This document shows positions 32,952 through 41,405 of a DNA stretch of 64,000 bases, one piece after another (position 1 is the stretch's first letter; each line of letters starts with the position of its first letter). Origin of the DNA: a virus; IMG/VR virus record IMGVR_UViG_3300033388_007730, positions 124,001 through 188,000 of that record; one strand, 5' to 3'. Under the pieces are notes generated by a model. It was given only the letters and a program-made list of their open reading frames with translations, did not search any database and was not told where the DNA came from. The position numbers were made by a program, and so were the translations under genes.

Positions 32952-35588
32952 TTGGATAGACCTACTATAATCAAAATTTTATCTAAGTTTAGATATTTAT
33001 TCCAAGATTTATCTTATGGAGAAGATGCGGTTATGCAAAAGATAACTAACTATCTTCCTTCTAATCATATGGTATTTCCATGCGATGTAATAGATTTGAG
33101 AAAAATACTTATAGATGAAGAAATAAAATTTGATGATTATATACCATTGTTCTCTAAAAGATTTGCTGAGAGTTTTTTAAAAAGATATGCTCTGTTTCTG
33201 GTGATTGATATAAGAAAGATTGATAAGGATAGTTTTAAATATGGTGGTTTGTGTATTTTAAGAGACAATGAGTTAGATATTAGTGACTCTTTAATAAGGA
33301 TAGTAGTTAACAAACAGGCAGCTAATAATACTTTTAATGTGGTGCAAAATATGATGCAAGAATTGAACAAATATGTAGAATGTGTGGTAGAGAATAGTGT
33401 TCCTGGAATGAGTTCTCCTGCCCCTATATTATCATCTAGGAAGATAGTATTTAAAGCAGCTCAGAATGTTGAGTCTGAATTGTCTTTAGACCCGAAAGAA
33501 AAAAATATATTTGATTTTCTTAGAAGGGTTAAAAAAGATTATAATCTTCCTGTTCAGATGAGAGTAGCTGGTGGATGGGTTAGAGATAAATTGCTTGGCA
33601 AAGAAAGTGATGATATAGACATAGCTGTTAATATGCCAGGTTATGATTTTGCTAAGATAGTAGCAGATGCTGCTGTTAAATATAATGTAACGCATGACCC
33701 TAAAGCATACAAGGTTAGTTTAGAAAAATCAAAAGATCCTAGTGAAAAGACTCCTAATGATAGTCTTTTAGTAGGTGCAGTTTATCTTTTCGGGCAGAAA
33801 ATAGAATTTGTTCCTATGAGAACAGAACATTATCCTGATCCTGATAGCAGGCAACCAGAAATAACTAATACTAATGATCCTAGAGAAGATGTTAAAAGAA
33901 GAGATTTAACTATAAATTCTCTTTACTACAATGTTGATACTGGCAAAGTAGAAGATTATGTTGGTGGAAGAAAAGATTTGGGAGTAGACGGAAATGGAAC
34001 TATACTTCTAAGGACTCCTGATGATGCTTATAAAACATTTCATGAAGATCCTTTGAGATTATTGAGAGTTTTGAGATTCCACAGCCGTTATCCTAATAGC
34101 GTAATAGATCCTTCAGTCGTAGAAGCTATGAAAAATCCAGAAGTGCAAGCTTCTTATGCTAGAAAAGTTTCTACAGAGAGAGCTGGACCAGAATTGATAA
34201 AAATGTTATCAGGAGCAAATCCTGTAGATTCTTTAAGATTGTTATTTGAGAGTGGTTTATACAAACAGGTTTTTGATGTTCCTTCTATGAAGAATATAAA
34301 TGAAGAAGGAATAATGATGGATCAAAGAAGTCCTTATCATGAAAAAAGTTTGTCAGATCATACTCTAGACGTTGTGAAGTACTTGAATGAGAAAATGAGT
34401 AATGAGGGTGAAAGTGATTTAATGAGAGGATTGATGAATTTTGCTGCTATGTTCCATGATTTTGGGAAAATGAGTAACAAGGTTGCAAGACCACATAAAA
34501 ATCCAAGATTCGAAGGTCATACTACTTATGTAGGTCATGAAAATGAATCTGAAACTATGGCAGAAGAAATAATGAATTCTATAGGACTTAAGGATTATCA
34601 AAAAAAGATAGTTAAAGCAGTCGTTAAATCCCATATGTTCCCTCATAAGTTCACTGGTTGGGCTGATTCTTGGGCTAAGAAGAAAAAAATATGGAAAGGC
34701 AATGAGGGTCCAGGTAAATTTATGGAGAATCTAAAATTAAAAGGTTTAGATCAAAAGACTAGAGGATTAGAAGAAGATGATGAAGAAGTTATAGATAAGT
34801 CTGCTGACCTTTGGAAGTATGTTCATTATCATGCTGAGGCTGATTCTAAGGCTGGTAAAACTGGGAAGCATGATGAAGGGGAAACAGAGAGAGGTAGACA
34901 GTGGTTTGAAAATTATTACAATGATCCAGCTATAGAATTCACCAGAACGAGAGGTTCTGTCATAGATGGCAATACGATAAAAAATCTTGTTGAAGAAATT
35001 AGTGGATTAGAACAGCAAAAAAGGGATCCTACTCGAACTAAATTGAAAGTTGAAATAACACCTAATGTTATATCATTTGTGCAAAAAAGAATAGCTGATA
35101 TGCAATATAGGCGTTTGATACCTCTTGATTTCGCGGCTATGGAAGAGGGTCCAGAGAAAGAGTCGTCTTTAATAAATTCTCAAAATAGAGCTGCTAATCA
35201 AGCTAGGCAAATAATCAAAAGTAATTTAGATAAATATTTAAAAATAACTCCAATTGAAGGAGAGACTACAATGAGTACTAGTTGGTATGATAAAATAAAA
35301 ACATCTAATACGATATCTAAACCTTTGCCAGTTCCTCAGGAAGAAGATCCTGAAGTTCATAAGGGGCCACAACCCATGGAGGCAAAATATCAAAAAGGCA
35401 TGAGGGTTAGAGATAGAAGAAAGGGTTTGGTAGTCCCTCAGGATTTTGGAGTTGTTTATTCTATTAATAATAATACTAATATTATGATAATACTATGGAA
35501 TCCTGATAATAAAGAAAAGAAAAGAGAAGAGAAATTTGATATGGTTGAAGATACCGAAAAGTTGTCATTGATAGTGGCGGAGGTTTAA
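32952..35588 (+). CDS. cca: CCA-adding enzyme / poly(A) polymerase-like protein with HD domain and long extensions
   Basis: About 878 residues if translation starts at TTG 32952 (AAGGAC nine bases upstream); GTG at 32922 is the alternative. Residues 1-195 are unassigned. From about 203 the class II nucleotidyltransferase head appears as RVAGGWVRDKLLGKESDDID, with two catalytic aspartates, then RRDLTINSLYYN and LLRVLRFHSRYP. An HD phosphohydrolase motif (MFHDFGKM) is at about 500, preceded by YHEKSLSDHTLDVV. The enzyme adds CCA to tRNA 3' ends. The window's tmRNA lacks an encoded CCA and would need this. The protein is roughly twice the usual length. Confidence 0.88.
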   Translation: MDRPTIIKILSKFRYLFQDLSYGEDAVMQKITNYLPSNHMVFPCDVIDLRKILIDEEIKFDDYIPLFSKRFAESFLKRYALFLVIDIRKIDKDSFKYGGLCILRDNELDISDSLIRIVVNKQAANNTFNVVQNMMQELNKYVECVVENSVPGMSSPAPILSSRKIVFKAAQNVESELSLDPKEKNIFDFLRRVKKDYNLPVQMRVAGGWVRDKLLGKESDDIDIAVNMPGYDFAKIVADAAVKYNVTHDPKAYKVSLEKSKDPSEKTPNDSLLVGAVYLFGQKIEFVPMRTEHYPDPDSRQPEITNTNDPREDVKRRDLTINSLYYNVDTGKVEDYVGGRKDLGVDGNGTILLRTPDDAYKTFHEDPLRLLRVLRFHSRYPNSVIDPSVVEAMKNPEVQASYARKVSTERAGPELIKMLSGANPVDSLRLLFESGLYKQVFDVPSMKNINEEGIMMDQRSPYHEKSLSDHTLDVVKYLNEKMSNEGESDLMRGLMNFAAMFHDFGKMSNKVARPHKNPRFEGHTTYVGHENESETMAEEIMNSIGLKDYQKKIVKAVVKSHMFPHKFTGWADSWAKKKKIWKGNEGPGKFMENLKLKGLDQKTRGLEEDDEEVIDKSADLWKYVHYHAEADSKAGKTGKHDEGETERGRQWFENYYNDPAIEFTRTRGSVIDGNTIKNLVEEISGLEQQKRDPTRTKLKVEITPNVISFVQKRIADMQYRRLIPLDFAAMEEGPEKESSLINSQNRAANQARQIIKSNLDKYLKITPIEGETTMSTSWYDKIKTSNTISKPLPVPQEEDPEVHKGPQPMEAKYQKGMRVRDRRKGLVVPQDFGVVYSINNNTNIMIILWNPDNKEKKREEKFDMVEDTEKLSLIVAEV
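35271..35588 (+). CDS. Possible internally started product within the CCA-adding gene
   Basis: An in-frame ATG at 35271 lies seven bases after AAGGAGAG, a strong ribosome binding site inside the coding sequence. The 105-residue product begins MSTSWYDKIK, like two neighbouring small proteins, and has a small beta domain (YQKGMRVRDRRKGLVV, NIMIILWN). It may be an originally separate gene fused by loss of a stop codon, or be made both alone and as a fusion. Confidence 0.4.
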   Translation: MSTSWYDKIKTSNTISKPLPVPQEEDPEVHKGPQPMEAKYQKGMRVRDRRKGLVVPQDFGVVYSINNNTNIMIILWNPDNKEKKREEKFDMVEDTEKLSLIVAEV

Positions 35589-35589
35589 G

Positions 35590-36459
35590 ATGTATCAAGC
35601 TGCGTTAGGTGGATATGATTTAGTATTTACTGATGCCCCTGTTTATTACGAACCAGGATTTACTATTATGTATCCTTTGGAGTTAGAAGTTCCTCAGTGT
35701 GACATATATTACATTCTTATAAGAAAAAGAAGTGATAGTGGTGGAGTAATATTTGACACTTTATCTATTTCCAATATGAGTATAAGTGTTAAAGATGCTA
35801 CTAACGGAGAAGATATACCTGCTTATTTGACAGCAACTTTGACTAATACTTTTTGGGATGATGATCCAGCTTTTACTCCAATAGTTTTGGTAGTGGAGAA
35901 TAATCTCAGTGTTGGTAATGCCACAACAAGAGTAGTATCTTTAGATATATCTATATCAGATAATAATGATAATACTTTTATAAATTTAAGAACATCTATT
36001 GTAGATACTGGGAGGTTCTTTTATTTTATCCCTCTATCTACTAATGAGCTGAGCGGTAGAAATAAAAATACTGCTGTTGGCACACAATATTATTTATCGG
36101 TTGGAGCTAGTGGCGATAGATATTTATTATTCTCCCCTTATTCTTTTTTTAGTGAAGTTGAGAAAGGAAGCGATGGTATATCTTTCTCTTATCCAGTGGG
36201 ATCTATTTTTTATAAAAGACAAAAATCTTACAATGATGAGGATTTTGATTTTAGTATATTATCTTCTAGTCATGCATTTGTGCCAGATAACATTTCTTTA
36301 ATTAATATTCCAGGTTATAGAAAGGTTGCAGCTTTGCACGTAGATGCTAATATGCACAGTGAGTTATCTCATATCACAACAAATGCTTTTGTTGATATAG
36401 AATCAGTTGGTACTTTAAGCGGTGTGACTGACACTTTTAGAGTTAATCTTACAAGGTAA
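35590..36459 (+). CDS. Beta-rich protein, probable virion or tail component
   Basis: 289 residues with many alternating hydrophobic strands and serine/threonine/asparagine-rich loops (TLSISNMSISVKDATNGED, VVSLDISISDNND). This composition is common in phage structural and tail proteins, but no family is recognised. It lies one base after the CCA-adding gene. Confidence 0.5.
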   Translation: MYQAALGGYDLVFTDAPVYYEPGFTIMYPLELEVPQCDIYYILIRKRSDSGGVIFDTLSISNMSISVKDATNGEDIPAYLTATLTNTFWDDDPAFTPIVLVVENNLSVGNATTRVVSLDISISDNNDNTFINLRTSIVDTGRFFYFIPLSTNELSGRNKNTAVGTQYYLSVGASGDRYLLFSPYSFFSEVEKGSDGISFSYPVGSIFYKRQKSYNDEDFDFSILSSSHAFVPDNISLINIPGYRKVAALHVDANMHSELSHITTNAFVDIESVGTLSGVTDTFRVNLTR

Positions 36460-36468
36460 TGGTGAAAA

Positions 36469-36987
36469 ATGAATTGGTTTAAAGAGTCAAGTAATAATGA
36501 TTTCATAGTTAAAATTAAAAAAATTCTCAAAGCACATCCGTTTACTAAGGCTTTAACAGAATATTACAATATTTCACCATCTGATATAGATAGTCATTTA
36601 GAGATAGAGATAGCAGATTTAGATGGAAAATATGCTGAGGGGAATGGTAGGATTATAAGGTTAAATAAAAAAATGATAAATGAAGATTTTTTCACTGGTA
36701 ATTTCCATTTTGTGATACATGAATTTTTTCATTGGCTAAAACGTAGATCTGAAGATAAGTTCTATTTTAATGATCCAGAAGAGATTCAAAGTTTCGTTCT
36801 TCAAATGGCGTGGGAAATTGTGTCTGGTAGAAGTGCTGAAGAAGTTAAGTGTAAGATGCATCCAGTTATAAAAAGTCATTTTAAGAATAATGAACAAAAA
36901 TTTAATATGGTTTTTAAGGAGATGTTAGAAAAAGCCATATATTTGGCTAACATTTATGAGAAAGAAAAGAATTTTTCAATGATATAA
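36469..36987 (+). CDS. HExxH zinc metallopeptidase-like protein
   Basis: 172 residues. HFVIHEFFHWLKRR near residue 85 has HExxH, the zinc and catalytic motif of gluzincins or metzincin relatives. The third ligand may be the Glu in DPEEIQSFVLQM about 20 residues on, as in gluzincins. RIIRLNKKMI upstream forms the expected strand. It starts MNWFKESSN. The role could be virion maturation, lysis or host modification. Confidence 0.65.
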   Translation: MNWFKESSNNDFIVKIKKILKAHPFTKALTEYYNISPSDIDSHLEIEIADLDGKYAEGNGRIIRLNKKMINEDFFTGNFHFVIHEFFHWLKRRSEDKFYFNDPEEIQSFVLQMAWEIVSGRSAEEVKCKMHPVIKSHFKNNEQKFNMVFKEMLEKAIYLANIYEKEKNFSMI

Positions 36988-37012
36988 TTGAATTATTAAT
37001 TTAGGAGATATT

Positions 37013-37714
37013 ATGAAGCGATTGAAGGTTACTCATTTCCGATCAGATCCTGCTTATTGTGTGGCAGGAGCTTGTTCGGTTGTTGCCAACTATTATAATC
37101 CCGAAATAGATTATAATTTTGTAAAAAAAGAAGCATATAAAGTATCAAAAGATATAGCAGAAATAGGATTAGATAGTGGTCAAATGGGGTTACTTCTTAA
37201 TAGATTAGGATTTTATAAGGTTACTTTAGTTTCTAGTGTTATGCATTGTTTCGATTATTCTTGGCGAAATTATGGGAAAAAAAGACTGTTAAGAGAACTA
37301 GAAACTGCGACAAAAAAGAAAAAAGACGCAGGAGCAAGAGCAGAAATAAGAAGTATTTATAAATGGTACAAACAAAGTGATTTTGATAACAATATTATAA
37401 TAAGTTATGATTTTGGCAAGTATATAAGGCAATATCTTAATAAAGGAAAACCACTTATTCTCACTTTTAATTGGACTATGTTTTTTAAATTTGAAAAACA
37501 GAACAGCAAAGAAGAAGAAGATCCTATTAATGGTAATTATGAAGAACATGCCGTGGTAGCTAATGGTTATGATGATAAAGGAGTCTGGATAGTAGATTCT
37601 CATCATCAATATTATAAGTACAAAAGAAAAAAGTATAGAAGAGGATTCTATAAAATTTCTTGGGAAAATTTAATGACAATAATGGGAGAAGGAGATCTCA
37701 TTTTGCCAGAATAA
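37013..37714 (+). CDS. Papain-fold C39-like peptidase domain protein
   Basis: 233 residues. PAYCVAGACSVVANYYN gives a Cys near residue 16-21 at the start of a helix. A late EEHAVVANGYDDKGVWIVDSH supplies the His and the following Asp. This is the arrangement of C39-type cysteine peptidases and bacteriocin-processing domains. There is no signal peptide. LILTFNW before the His strand is also typical. It could cleave a neighbour such as the serine-rich protein downstream. Confidence 0.65.
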   Translation: MKRLKVTHFRSDPAYCVAGACSVVANYYNPEIDYNFVKKEAYKVSKDIAEIGLDSGQMGLLLNRLGFYKVTLVSSVMHCFDYSWRNYGKKRLLRELETATKKKKDAGARAEIRSIYKWYKQSDFDNNIIISYDFGKYIRQYLNKGKPLILTFNWTMFFKFEKQNSKEEEDPINGNYEEHAVVANGYDDKGVWIVDSHHQYYKYKRKKYRRGFYKISWENLMTIMGEGDLILPE

Positions 37715-37735
37715 TATATTTAATAGAGAAAAATA

Positions 37736-39403
37736 ATGGTAGATCAATTTACAAATATAGTAGGCGGATTTGAACAGTGTGAGCCACCTTTTTGTTCGCA
37801 AGATTTTCAAGTAGATGTTACGCAATTTGAGTGTAGTGGTGATATAGTTTATGTGAGCTGGATAATTACAGATCAATACAACAGAGGTATATCACCATCT
37901 TCAAATGTTGTTCAATATTCTTTGAATAGTAAAAATTTTAATAGTTCTCAACAAGTTGCTGTTAATAGTTTTAGTGGTAATTACTATAGTACTTATTTTG
38001 ATAAACCAGGAGAAGGATTGCTTTATATAAAAATAAAAGCACAAATAAATTTTATTTTTATAGAAGGTTATCCTGAAAACCATATTCCTCTAAATATGGA
38101 TACATGTGTAGATATAGCATCCGTAGCTGTGCCAGTTGGATTTTGTTCACAAACTCCATATGATGGTGTCCCTGTGTATATGGTAAAAAATATTTTGCCA
38201 ACGATAACTGACGACCCTGCTACTACATTTTATTTTGCAAGAGGAAATTATTGTTGGTTTGTAGATAAAAATCTTTATGATACTGAAATATCAATTGATG
38301 ATATTGATTATCCTAATTTGGCTGTTCTATGGGATGCTACAACTTCTATAGAAATTAAAAATAGTTGTGAAGCGTGTGATTTAACACTATCATGTCCATC
38401 ACCAGTTTGGACACCTGATCCTCTGTATCCCGGTGATTCTGGAAAAGATCAAGCAGAAATTTATTTGGAGTATAGCACTTGGACTGAGCGTGATGAAGTT
38501 ATAATTTATGGACCAGATCCACTTGGAGATTGTAGTAGAAATCAAATATGGAATTCTACTTGTGTAGGAACATGCAGAGGATATCAAGACTCTAGACAAG
38601 ATGATTGTGGTAATCCTGCTATTGATTGTGAAGATGGAGGAGAAGGACCAGGATTGTATTTAAGAAGACCGTCTCAATTTATAGTAACTGGATGTGATGG
38701 TTTTCACGACTATTATAATGGCACAGATTTTTGTGTAAAACAACTTTGTATTACTTTAAGAAAAGAGCAGATACCTATATCTGTACAAGTTATAGGAAAA
38801 TGCGATGACGCTAGTAGAACATATTGGTGTGCGTATGTAGAAGGACCTGATTTTACATATTGTAGATGTGGTAACGGAACTGATTGCGGAGCTATCATAG
38901 GTAGTTCTAGTAGTTCTAAGAGTTCAAGCTCAAGTTCTAAGAGTTCAAGCTCAAGTTCTTCTAAGAGTAGCTCAAGTTCTTCTAAGATTAGCTCATCAAG
39001 TAGTTCTAAAAGCAGCAGTTCTAGCTCGAAAAGTTCTAGCAGCTCTAGCTCGAAAAGTTCTAGCAGTTCTAGTTCAAATAGTTCTAGCTCAAGCTCTTCT
39101 AAGAGTAGTTCTTCAAGTAGTTCAAAGAGTTCTAGTAGCTCATCAAAGAGTAGTTCTTCTAGCAGTTCAGAGAGTTCAAGCAGCGATGAATCAGGTTCTG
39201 CCGCTGCTTTTCTGATCAATGATATGACCAATAAAGAGATAGAAGATATAATTAGTAAATTTTATAATGATAATCCTGGGATATTTGATGGTAAAACTCT
39301 TAGCGAAAAAGAAGATATTATTTTAGAATTTGTTGGGTCAGGTGAGATGATAGCGGAGGTGGCTCTTAGAATAGCGATTCGTGAGGGCATAGAAATAGCA
39401 TAG
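37736..39403 (+). CDS. Large serine-repeat protein, possible virion adhesin
   Basis: 555 residues. The first 390 are beta-rich with about 20 cysteines (CGNPAIDCEDGG, CRCGNGTDC), suggesting a disulfide-stabilised extracellular fold. Then come about 95 residues of SSSSSKSSSSS repeats (38905-39185), a flexible linker, and a 70-residue helical C-terminal domain rich in acidic residues. A receptor-binding fibre or glycosylated stalk protein is plausible because two glycosyltransferases follow directly. No signal peptide. Confidence 0.6.
   Translation: MVDQFTNIVGGFEQCEPPFCSQDFQVDVTQFECSGDIVYVSWIITDQYNRGISPSSNVVQYSLNSKNFNSSQQVAVNSFSGNYYSTYFDKPGEGLLYIKIKAQINFIFIEGYPENHIPLNMDTCVDIASVAVPVGFCSQTPYDGVPVYMVKNILPTITDDPATTFYFARGNYCWFVDKNLYDTEISIDDIDYPNLAVLWDATTSIEIKNSCEACDLTLSCPSPVWTPDPLYPGDSGKDQAEIYLEYSTWTERDEVIIYGPDPLGDCSRNQIWNSTCVGTCRGYQDSRQDDCGNPAIDCEDGGEGPGLYLRRPSQFIVTGCDGFHDYYNGTDFCVKQLCITLRKEQIPISVQVIGKCDDASRTYWCAYVEGPDFTYCRCGNGTDCGAIIGSSSSSKSSSSSSKSSSSSSSKSSSSSSKISSSSSSKSSSSSSKSSSSSSSKSSSSSSSNSSSSSSSKSSSSSSSKSSSSSSKSSSSSSSESSSSDESGSAAAFLINDMTNKEIEDIISKFYNDNPGIFDGKTLSEKEDIILEFVGSGEMIAEVALRIAIREGIEIA
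38905..39185 (+). repeat. Serine/lysine low-complexity repeat
   Basis: Irregular repeats of AGTTCT/AGTTCA/TCTAAG codons encoding runs of Ser separated by Lys. The minus strand of this stretch yields a long Leu/Glu-rich open frame that is a shadow of the repeat. Confidence 0.85.
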
Positions 39404-39407
39404 AAAT

Positions 39408-40220
39408 ATGAATTTTACAGATAAAGTGTATAAAAGATATAGTGATGCTAACGATATGGAAAGATATAGTGGGAAGATATATCTTAACTGTTGTGTTGGT
39501 GTTGAATATGATTTGGATTTATTAGAATACTCTATTAATTATTATAAAGAATTAGGAGTAGATGAATTTTTTATAATATTAAACACAGAAGATGAGAATA
39601 GTTTTAACCTCAAAAGAGCTATGAAAATATTAGACAAATATCCAGATATTCATAGGAGCATCTGGATAGGAGAGTATTATGGTTATATTAAAGGGGAAAA
39701 AGAGAAAAGTGTTGTTGAAAAAGTTATGGGAGAGGATGATTGGATAATTACTACTGATGTTGATGAATTTTTTGATTTTCCCATAGATTTAAGAAAATTA
39801 ATTGCCATTTGTGAAGATCAGGAGTGTCAAGTGGTTTATGGAAAAATAGTAGATAGGATTTCTTCAGATTATAAATTAAAAAAAGTAGATAAAACAAAAT
39901 CTCTGTGGGAACAATTCCCGATAAATGCTAAAATATATAACCAATTAAAAAGTAAAATATTATTACGCAGAAAAAAAATAGATATATATCATGGAGGTAA
40001 ATCTGGAGGACATCATTCATTTGTTGATCCAATGAGTGTTAAGATATATCCAGATATTTTAAAAGTGTATCATTTTCACTGGACAAATACTTTATTAGGG
40101 AAACTAGAAGAGAGAGTAGAAGTATGGAAAAAATATGGTAGGAATGATTGGAAGAGCCTTCAAGAAGTAATAGATGATTATAAAAAATATGGAATGTTAG
40201 TAGAGTCACAAAAATATTAA
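39408..40220 (+). CDS. Glycosyltransferase (GT-A, family 2/92-like)
   Basis: 270 residues. LNCCVGVEYDLDLLEYSINYY, LGVDEFFIILN and WIITTDVDEFFDFP show a GT-A fold with a DxD-like metal-binding motif (DVDEF). GGKSGGHHSFVDP then KVYHFHW is typical of the C-terminal part of GT92-type enzymes. It follows the serine-repeat gene by 4 bases, so O-glycosylation of that protein is an attractive guess. Confidence 0.78.
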   Translation: MNFTDKVYKRYSDANDMERYSGKIYLNCCVGVEYDLDLLEYSINYYKELGVDEFFIILNTEDENSFNLKRAMKILDKYPDIHRSIWIGEYYGYIKGEKEKSVVEKVMGEDDWIITTDVDEFFDFPIDLRKLIAICEDQECQVVYGKIVDRISSDYKLKKVDKTKSLWEQFPINAKIYNQLKSKILLRRKKIDIYHGGKSGGHHSFVDPMSVKIYPDILKVYHFHWTNTLLGKLEERVEVWKKYGRNDWKSLQEVIDDYKKYGMLVESQKY

Positions 40221-40277
40221 AGGTTATTAATTATTGATAATAGATATGATATTTTTTTTGTATTAAATTCAGGTTAT

Positions 40278-41009
40278 ATGGAGTTCGGCAAAATACTTTT
40301 AGGGTCTATTTTTGACAATTGCGATTTATCTAAAATAAATTGTATACATATTTCTGATACAGGATTAAAAGAATGCGATATAAGATATATTAAGAGTAAA
40401 TATAATAAAGTAAAGATTGTTAAAACTAATGTTATAACAGAATTTGAAACTGGAGGTAGATGGGGAGGAGATTGGCAGAAAAACATTAATAATAAAACAG
40501 AAGAATACTTAAAAGTTCTTGAATACAATATATACCCAGTAATTATGATTGATGCTGATTGTATGATTCTAAAGGATTTATATTGTTTAATAGATATTAA
40601 TTATGATATTCAATTATGTGTAAGGTATTCCGATAGCAGAAAAATTCCAAATTGTTTAGCATCATTTTTTATATGTAATAATGCTAAATCAGTAGAATTT
40701 ATAAAGAAATGGAGAAAAATTTATAAGCATTTAACATTAGCTTATAATAATAATCCTGTAGAAAGTAAATCTTTAGAAATTGCGAGAGATATATACTGTA
40801 AGAAGTATAAGTTTAAAAGTCATTGTGTCCAAGAAGTTGCTGGTGAACCGGATAATTATTTTGAAGATGAAGAATACCAAAAAAAAGTAAGTATTGTTCA
40901 TTTTAAGGCTAGAGGCGGATTTAATTCAGGACTAAAAAATAAGAGGATTATATTTGAGACGAGAACGAAACATTTTAGAGACGATATCCAAAAGTATTTA
41001 AAGGACTAA
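40278..41009 (+). CDS. GT-A glycosyltransferase-like protein (start uncertain)
   Basis: 243 residues from ATG 40278. VIMIDADCMILKDL contains the DxD motif, and PNCLASFFICNN and IVHFKARGGF are typical acceptor-side segments. The frame is open upstream to the previous stop at 40220, and RYDIFFVLNSGYMEFGKILL reads like the conserved first strand of this fold. So translation may begin at an ATT codon (40230 or 40233) after AAAGG at 40219. The gene probably acts with the preceding glycosyltransferase. Confidence 0.7.
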   Translation: MEFGKILLGSIFDNCDLSKINCIHISDTGLKECDIRYIKSKYNKVKIVKTNVITEFETGGRWGGDWQKNINNKTEEYLKVLEYNIYPVIMIDADCMILKDLYCLIDINYDIQLCVRYSDSRKIPNCLASFFICNNAKSVEFIKKWRKIYKHLTLAYNNNPVESKSLEIARDIYCKKYKFKSHCVQEVAGEPDNYFEDEEYQKKVSIVHFKARGGFNSGLKNKRIIFETRTKHFRDDIQKYLKD

Positions 41010-41012
41010 TTA

Positions 41013-41405
41013 ATGAATTTTAAAGATATAATAAAAAAATATAGAGACAGGAATAAAAGCACAATATCTTCTGACAATGTGTCTCATGAGATGAATGCCA
41101 TTGTGCTTTATTCAACGTCTAATGCTCTATTTGATTTTAATGGTGTTATGATTGATGATGTTATGTCTTATGGCAAATCTAAGGGATACAACATAGATAA
41201 AATTGTTTTTCTTACCTCATATGATATAGAATTTACTGATGAGAATAAAGGTGTTAAAAAAGTAGACGATAATTCAATTAGGATTAGTCAGAATTATAGG
41301 ATGAAAAGTGATGCCAAAATAAGTATTATAGAAGAAGATGGAAAAGTAATTGCCAGGGTTTTTATGGGATCTTATATTATTGTAGGTAAAATACGTGAAA
41401 AATAA
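41013..41405 (+). CDS. Protein of unknown function
   Basis: 130 residues beginning MNFKDIIKKYRDRNKST, with beta strands in the C-terminal half (KISIIEEDGKVIARVFMGS). No family recognised. It starts three bases after the glycosyltransferase and overlaps the histidine kinase start by 11 bases. Confidence 0.65.
   Translation: MNFKDIIKKYRDRNKSTISSDNVSHEMNAIVLYSTSNALFDFNGVMIDDVMSYGKSKGYNIDKIVFLTSYDIEFTDENKGVKKVDDNSIRISQNYRMKSDAKISIIEEDGKVIARVFMGSYIIVGKIREK

Noticed and set aside
38713-39231. Minus-strand 172-codon Leu/Glu-rich frame
   Set aside because: It is the antisense of the Ser/Lys repeat codons; composition explains the long frame and there is no ribosome binding site.
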